NCBI GenBank assembly: GCA_031384695.1
Contig: JANNAV010000024.1
Coordinates: forward strand, 1 to 19,449
Reading direction: 5' to 3'
DNA from: JANNAV01 sp031384695
Lineage (GTDB): Bacteria > Pseudomonadota > Alphaproteobacteria > Rhodobacterales > Rhodobacteraceae
DNA: 19,449 bases
A model generated the notes under the pieces. It had not been told where the DNA came from, searched no databases, and saw nothing but the letters and a program-made list of their open reading frames with translations. Both the position numbers and the translations under genes were made by a program. Positions 16,107 to 19,449 of the stretch are shown in pieces; position 1 is the first letter of the stretch; each line of letters begins with the position of its first letter.

Positions 16107-16859
16107 CCACGCGGCGACCGAGGGCAAAAGCGGTCGGAAATAGGCGATGATCCGGCCTTCCGGGGGGGCTTCGGCGCCGCTGCGCCACGGTGCGACACCG
16201 TGGATGGTCTGGCGGTGCAGCAGACTTGCCTCGCCGGGAACTATCGGCACCTCGACCCTGGGGCAGGTGGCAAAAACCTCGGCCCGCGCGGCGGTATAGG
16301 CCTTTGAAAGATCAAGATCGCCCCAATCCCGCGCAGGGTGCCCTGCCAATGCCACCGCGATGCGGGCGCGCATCACCGCATGACTGCCCTCCCAGACCAC
16401 CAGAGGCGAGGCCCCTGCCCCGCAATGGTTCAGCGGCAGGCCCAAAATCCATGCATGCGGCTCTTTCATCATCCGCGCACGCTGGGGGCCGATTGGCAGC
16501 AAACCGTCAAGATGGGCTGCATCACGTTTCAGGCGAAACCGGGCGGCGGCAGGCAACTCCTCTGGCCCCGGCTGGGGATAGCCGGGATAGATGGCGGAAA
16601 GCTGGCCGCGGTGCAGGGGCTCGGGGGCGAGGGGCAGTGCCGCCCATGGGAAAGCCGCGCCGCCAATGCTGCCCGATGGGTCAATGCTGCCCGATGGGTC
16701 ATTGGGCAGAAGGTCAAGCCCGACGGCCCAGGTGCCACCACAGCGGCGCACCTCATCCGACGCAGCTAAGGCCGCAATCGCCACCGGTCGCGCGGCCGCA
16801 GCCCAGCGCGCGACTGCCGGGTGCGGGCCGATCCTGATCCAGCCTTTCGCCCCTACCAT
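16092..16859 (-). CDS. Phytanoyl-CoA dioxygenase (PhyH)-like Fe(II)/2-oxoglutarate oxygenase
   Basis: A 255-residue soluble protein resembling the PhyH branch of Fe(II)/2-oxoglutarate dioxygenases. The facial triad is apparent: His117-x-Asp119 in AHLDGL and a distal His220 in LLHRQTIHGVAPW, with Arg236 in GRIIAYFRP as the candidate 2-oxoglutarate anchor. Between them lie EPHAWILGLPLN and SPLVVWEGSH, typical of this fold. The substrate is unknown; PhyH-like enzymes act on very different small molecules. The ATG at 16859 overlaps the exporter stop by 7 nt and has AAGG upstream, so translation is probably coupled. A duplicated DPSGSI hexapeptide (residues 54-65) comes from an 18-bp tandem repeat. 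The 3' end overlaps the convergent aglR gene by 15 nt. The fold is moderately sure; the function is not. Confidence 0.72.
   Translation of the reverse strand: MVGAKGWIRIGPHPAVARWAAAARPVAIAALAASDEVRRCGGTWAVGLDLLPNDPSGSIDPSGSIGGAAFPWAALPLAPEPLHRGQLSAIYPGYPQPGPEELPAAARFRLKRDAAHLDGLLPIGPQRARMMKEPHAWILGLPLNHCGAGASPLVVWEGSHAVMRARIAVALAGHPARDWGDLDLSKAYTAARAEVFATCPRVEVPIVPGEASLLHRQTIHGVAPWRSGAEAPPEGRIIAYFRPLLPSVAAWLTQP
16664..16699. repeat. Perfect 18-bp tandem duplication inside the PhyH-like gene
   Basis: The 18-base unit caatgctgcccgatgggt occurs twice in direct succession (16664-16681 and 16682-16699), and a few more bases of a third start follow. It adds six residues (DPSGSI) in frame, near the N-terminal third and away from the metal ligands. 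It is probably a replication-slippage product. Confidence 0.9.
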
Positions 16860-17671
16860 CCGATAACCTTGCGCAGCATGTTCAGCGCCACCAGCATGGT
16901 GAACACCGCGAAGGCCCGCTTCAGGGGTTTGGCGTTCATTGCATGCGCAAGTTTCACCCCCCAGGGTGTGGTGATCAGCGTCATGGCGATGATGACGAAA
17001 AAGGCTGGCAGGTTCACCGCGCCGACCGATAAGGGCGGAGCATCCGCAACCGCGAGAAACAAAAAGCCGATAACGGTCGGCACCGCGATCACCACGCCAA
17101 ACCCGGCAGCGGTGGCCACGGCGCGGTGAATTTGCGTACCGTAAAGGCTCATCAAAGGCACGCCGAACGTGCCGCCGCCGATGCCCATCAGCGCCGAGAA
17201 AAACCCGAGGCTGCCGCCCAAAAGGCCGCGCAAAGGCTGCCCGGGCATCACCGCACCCAGCCGCCAATGCGCGCGGCCAAAGCCCATGTAAAGCCCGGCA
17301 ATCAGCGCCAGAACACCGAAAACCGCCTGCAGCGTCACCGATTTCAATTGCGTGGCCAGCAGCATGCCCAGCACGGCCCCGGTGCCGATGAACGGGCCCC
17401 ATGACCGGAGCAACGCCCAATCCACCGCCCCCTTGCGATGATGCCCAAGTACCGAACGCAGCGACGTGACCACGATGGTGGCCAGCGACGTGGCAATGCA
17501 AACCTGCATCACCTGCGCGCCACCATAGCCAAGATGCGAGAAGGTGTAAAAGAACGCGGGCACCAGCACGATGCCGCCGCCAACACCCAACAATCCGGAA
17601 ACGACGCCCGCAAAAGCGCCGATCAGCAGCAGCAGGGCAAACATCGGCAGCAAGGTTGCAAGGTCGGGCAT
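16853..17671 (-). CDS. TauE/SafE-family (sulfite exporter-like) membrane protein
   Basis: A 272-residue inner-membrane protein of the TauE/SafE (DUF81) family. The two half-repeats of the family are visible through their glycine motifs, GLLGVGGGIVLVP (26-38) and SALMGIGGGTFGVPL (159-173), and about eight hydrophobic segments span the chain. Family members export or import small anions such as sulfite, sulfoacetate or organosulfur compounds, and many are annotated only by name. The ATG at 17671 has GCGGAG about 8 nt upstream; an extension to 17791 would run into dusA. Its stop overlaps the dioxygenase start, and dusA ends 100 nt upstream on the same strand. The substrate is unknown. Confidence 0.88.
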   Translation of the reverse strand: MPDLATLLPMFALLLLIGAFAGVVSGLLGVGGGIVLVPAFFYTFSHLGYGGAQVMQVCIATSLATIVVTSLRSVLGHHRKGAVDWALLRSWGPFIGTGAVLGMLLATQLKSVTLQAVFGVLALIAGLYMGFGRAHWRLGAVMPGQPLRGLLGGSLGFFSALMGIGGGTFGVPLMSLYGTQIHRAVATAAGFGVVIAVPTVIGFLFLAVADAPPLSVGAVNLPAFFVIIAMTLITTPWGVKLAHAMNAKPLKRAFAVFTMLVALNMLRKVIGW

Positions 17672-17771
17672 GGGGGAACTCCGCTTGATTGCCGCAGGTT
17701 TAGCCCGGCGGATGCGGCATGGCCAGTGACTGCTTTGGGCTTCGCGCGGTGATTTTGCCCAAGCGGACGCC

Positions 17772-18770
17772 TCAGACATCGGCGGTTGCAATTCCCGCGT
17801 TCAGAACATCATCCAAAGCCTGCTGCAGCAACGCCACCCCTGCACCGGGGCGGTTGGCGCCTTCGGAAAGCCGTCTGCGCCAGTTGCGCGCCCCTGGTCG
17901 GCCGGAAAACAGGCCAAGCATATGGCGTGTCACCTGATGCAGCCGCCCCCCCGCCTCGATATGCGCCGCGATATAGGGGCGCATGTCGCGCACCACCTGA
18001 ACCGCGTCCCGCCCCACAGGATCACCCCAAAGCGCATCGGCCCCGATCAGCATCTGCCCCGGATCATGATACGCGGCGCGCCCGATCATGACACCATCCA
18101 CCCCCTGATCCAGCAACACGCGCACCTGCGCCATGGTCGTCACACCGCCGTTGATGCAAATCGTCAGATCGGGAAAAAGCGCCTTCATCCGCAGCACAAG
18201 TGCATGATCAAGCGGCGGAATTTCGCGGTTTTCCTTTGGGGAAAGGCCTTGCAGCCAGGCTTTGCGGGCGTGGATGATGAAGTGTTTGACGCCCGCCGCC
18301 GAAACCTGTGCCAGAAATTCGGGCAAGGTCCGGCCGGTATCCTGATCGTCAACCCCGATGCGGCATTTGACGGTGACGGGCGCATCCGTGGCCCCGATCA
18401 TCGCCGAAACACATGCGGCCACCAGTGCCGGTTGCTCCATCAGCACCGCGCCAAAGCACCCCGACTGCACACGGTCTGACGGGCAACCAACGTTCAGATT
18501 GACCTCGCTATAGCCCCAGCCGCGCGACACGCCTACCGCTTGCGCCAATTGCGCAGGGTCTGAACCGCCAAGTTGCAGGGCCACGGGATGCTCTTCATGC
18601 GAGAAATCCAACAGCCGCGCCTTCGGCCCATGGATAACCGCCGCCGCCGTCACCATTTCAGTGTAAAGCATCGCGCGCCGCGTCATCAGGCGATGAAAGA
18701 ACCGGCAATGGCGGTCTGTCCAATCCATCATCGGGGCAATGGACAGCCTATGTGGTTGATATTCTTTCAT
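17772..18770 (-). CDS. dusA: tRNA-dihydrouridine(20/20a) synthase DusA
   Basis: A 332-residue flavoenzyme that reduces uridines in the D-loop of tRNA using FMN and NADPH. The sequence matches DusA specifically: SIAPMMDWTDRHCRFF at the N-terminus (10-25), the catalytic Cys96 in NVGCPSDRVQSGCFG, KCRIGVDD, HARKAWLQGLSPKENREIPP (the DusA RNA-binding segment), and the FMN-phosphate site INGGVTT followed by DGVMIGRAAYHDP. Length is normal. The ATG at 18770 lies in AT-rich DNA with only a weak GAG ribosome site. The first codons (AAA GAA TAT CAA CCA CAT AGG) are unlike the rest of the gene, which fits a 5' end rebuilt by island integration. An integrase remnant sits about 100 nt upstream, pointing away. 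Confidence 0.95.
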   Translation of the reverse strand: MKEYQPHRLSIAPMMDWTDRHCRFFHRLMTRRAMLYTEMVTAAAVIHGPKARLLDFSHEEHPVALQLGGSDPAQLAQAVGVSRGWGYSEVNLNVGCPSDRVQSGCFGAVLMEQPALVAACVSAMIGATDAPVTVKCRIGVDDQDTGRTLPEFLAQVSAAGVKHFIIHARKAWLQGLSPKENREIPPLDHALVLRMKALFPDLTICINGGVTTMAQVRVLLDQGVDGVMIGRAAYHDPGQMLIGADALWGDPVGRDAVQVVRDMRPYIAAHIEAGGRLHQVTRHMLGLFSGRPGARNWRRRLSEGANRPGAGVALLQQALDDVLNAGIATADV

Positions 18771-18871
18771 TTTTTTAGTAGTCTCAAATTGTTAGCTCGC
18801 TTGCTTACCAGCCTTCTATACGCCCCGTTTCGCCGCTTTGCGCCACAGTACGACGACGGATTGCCCACGAA
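18771..18871. other. AT-rich junction between dusA and the island remnant
   Basis: Across the dusA start and upstream (18751-18790), 30 of 40 bases are A or T, in sharp contrast to the surrounding GC-rich DNA. It contains a minus-strand TATAGA hexamer (18820-18815) that could be a -10 box for dusA, without a good -35. Likely junction or attachment region of an integrated element. Confidence 0.5.
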
Positions 18872-19143
18872 ATGCCGACCATCGCAAAGCTTCCTTCCGG
18901 TTCATGGCGCGCGCAGGTCCGCCGCAAGGGTCGGCTCATGTCAGCGAGAGATTCTTGCGGTGCGATGATGCGCTTCTCTGGTGTCGTTTAGCCGAGCTTT
19001 CGGTGGACCGCAACGAAACGCCAGTCAGCGCCCGGATCTGTCGGCTGACGAAGTTTGGAGAGCTGGTGAAACTACATATCAAGGATAAGACAGCCGTCGG
19101 AAAACCGCCGGGCCAGTCCAAGGCCGCGACTTTAGACATGCTG
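18872..19143 (+). pseudogene. Frameshifted, truncated tyrosine-recombinase integrase (N-terminal fragment)
   Basis: The frame from the ATG at 18872 reads MPTIAKLPSGSWRAQVRRKGR, a familiar N-terminus of phage or island tyrosine integrases. At about 18935 the frame breaks. Dropping two bases (CT, 18935-18936) joins it to a frame reading HVSERFLRCDDALLWCRLAE, then TKFGELVKLHI and GKPPGQSKAATLDML, which continues the same N-terminal (arm-binding/SAM-like) region. The sequence stops at 19143 where an IS begins, so the catalytic domain with the R-H-R-Y residues is absent from this window. It is divergent from dusA, 101 nt from its start codon, as expected for integrases that target dusA. It is non-functional here: a frameshift plus an interruption. 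The family call rests on recognising the N-terminal motifs only. Confidence 0.72.
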
Positions 19144-19181
19144 TGACCTGCCCCCCGGAAACGCTCTCACTTTAATGTAGA

Positions 19182-19207
19182 GTCTGCCCAACCCTGAAGG
19201 AGCAGAC
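19182..19207 (+). promoter_or_regulatory. Leader hairpin covering the orfA ribosome site
   Basis: GTCTGC (19182-19187) pairs with GCAGAC (19202-19207), and the adjacent CC and GG can extend the stem past a bulged A. The AAGGAG ribosome site of orfA lies within the loop and 3' arm. IS elements often hide their transposase start this way against read-through transcription; here it is a prediction. Confidence 0.4.
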
Positions 19208-19209
19208 GT

Positions 19210-19449
19210 ATGCGAAAGAGCCGTTTCACCGAGACGCAGATCATCGGGATGATCAAGGAGACAGGGACGACGTATACGTCGACGGGCTGACTGTGGCCGA
19301 GGTGTGCCGCAAGCACGGCATCCGTTGGCCGACAGGCGAATGCGCAGCAATCGCCGATAGGCAGCGCCGCGAGTTTTTACAAGCTGAAGGCCAAATATGG
19401 CGGGATGGACGTGTCGGATGCCCGCCGCCTTGAACAGCTTGAGGAGGAG
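19210..19449 (+). pseudogene. Broken IS3-family transposase orfA (partial)
   Basis: The N-terminus MRKSRFTETQIIGMIKE is the standard IS3 OrfA (HTH) start. After codon 17 the frame meets a stop (TGA, 19288-19290). The expected LTVAEVCRKHGI resumes at 19287 in another frame, and SFYKLKAKYGGMDVSDARRL resumes at 19372 back in the original frame. By comparison with the usual OrfA pattern, about 14 extra bases lie near 19268-19281 (a perfect palindrome, CGACGTATACGTCG) and about 40 extra bases lie near 19321-19362. Together they add 54, a multiple of three. The encoded product would be a 26-residue peptide, so this copy is inactive as a classical orfA. It runs off the window end. Confidence 0.75.

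Larger units (their letters stand above)
19144..19449 (+). mobile_element. Left end of an IS3-family insertion sequence (partial)
   Basis: Starts with TGACCTGCCCCCC, which resembles the terminal inverted repeats of IS3-family elements of the IS407-like group. About 65 nt later comes a ribosome site (AAGGAG) and an orfA start. The element splits the integrase fragment exactly at 19143/19144 and continues past the window edge, so the right end, orfB and any target duplication cannot be seen. The subgroup is a tentative call. Confidence 0.75.

Noticed and set aside
16860..17501. N-terminal extension of the PhyH-like gene to 17501
   Set aside because: It would translate the TauE/SafE gene out of frame. 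The ATG at 16859 gives a coherent dioxygenase and a normal 7-nt overlap.
17672..17771. Possible terminator or small gene between dusA and the TauE/SafE gene
   Set aside because: No stem followed by a U-tract, no ribosome site with a meaningful frame. Only the exporter's own ribosome site is visible.
18573..18968. Plus-strand open frame crossing the dusA start
   Set aside because: Its first half is antisense to dusA and its second half overlaps the integrase fragment in a different frame; no coherent protein.
18936..19139. Minus-strand open frame of 67 codons in the island remnant
   Set aside because: It is antisense to recognisable integrase sequence and has no ribosome site or motif of its own.
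1..19449. CRISPR array, tRNA or rRNA genes, anti-phage defence or biosynthetic cluster
   Set aside because: No regularly spaced repeats, no tRNA cloverleaf that I could recognise, and no defence or biosynthetic signature proteins. Island cargo, if any, lies beyond the right edge.

Overview
The window reads as chromosomal DNA of a high-GC alphaproteobacterium, most likely of the Rhodobacteraceae/Rhodobacterales type. The grounds are strong GC-rich codon use, densely overlapping genes, an alpha-glucoside locus in the aglR-EFGAK order known from Sinorhizobium and relatives, and the style of the envelope proteins. This placement is inferred from protein flavour and gene order; no 16S or other marker is present.

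Region 1 (1-8210, all minus strand): a compact cluster runs DUF805 - DUF4129 - DUF4350 - MoxR ATPase - DUF58 - SpoIIM/DUF95 - RDD, and murD follows 53 nt later. Every junction before murD overlaps or abuts, so it is almost certainly one transcript. The MoxR/DUF58 pair with several membrane partners is a widespread arrangement of unclear function. Its position directly ahead of murD (peptidoglycan precursor synthesis) suggests, but does not prove, an envelope role.

Region 2 (8415-16106): a complete alpha-glucoside uptake and hydrolysis module. The minus-strand operon encodes a periplasmic binding protein (AglE), two permeases (AglF, AglG), a GH13 alpha-glucosidase (AglA) and an ABC ATPase (AglK). 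A divergent LacI-type regulator (AglR) lies on the plus strand. The 272-bp divergent gap holds two related palindromic operators, each sitting just downstream of a sigma70-like promoter, one facing each way. A strong hairpin lies between aglE and aglF.

Region 3 (16092-18770, minus strand): dusA (tRNA-dihydrouridine synthase A), then a TauE/SafE-type exporter whose 3' end overlaps the start of a PhyH-like Fe(II)/2-oxoglutarate dioxygenase. The last gene converges on aglR with overlapping stop regions.

Region 4 (about 18771-19449): the edge of what looks like a decayed mobile island at the 5' end of dusA. An AT-rich junction is followed by the frameshifted N-terminal part of a tyrosine-recombinase integrase, pointing away from dusA. 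That fragment is cut at 19144 by the left end of an IS3-family element, whose own orfA is broken by two insertions and runs off the window. Tyrosine integrases that target dusA are an established family, so this is best read as a degraded dusA-integrated island. It is the most interesting part of the window, although the mechanism is not new.

I see no tRNA, rRNA or CRISPR array, and I did not find a convincing wholly undescribed system.
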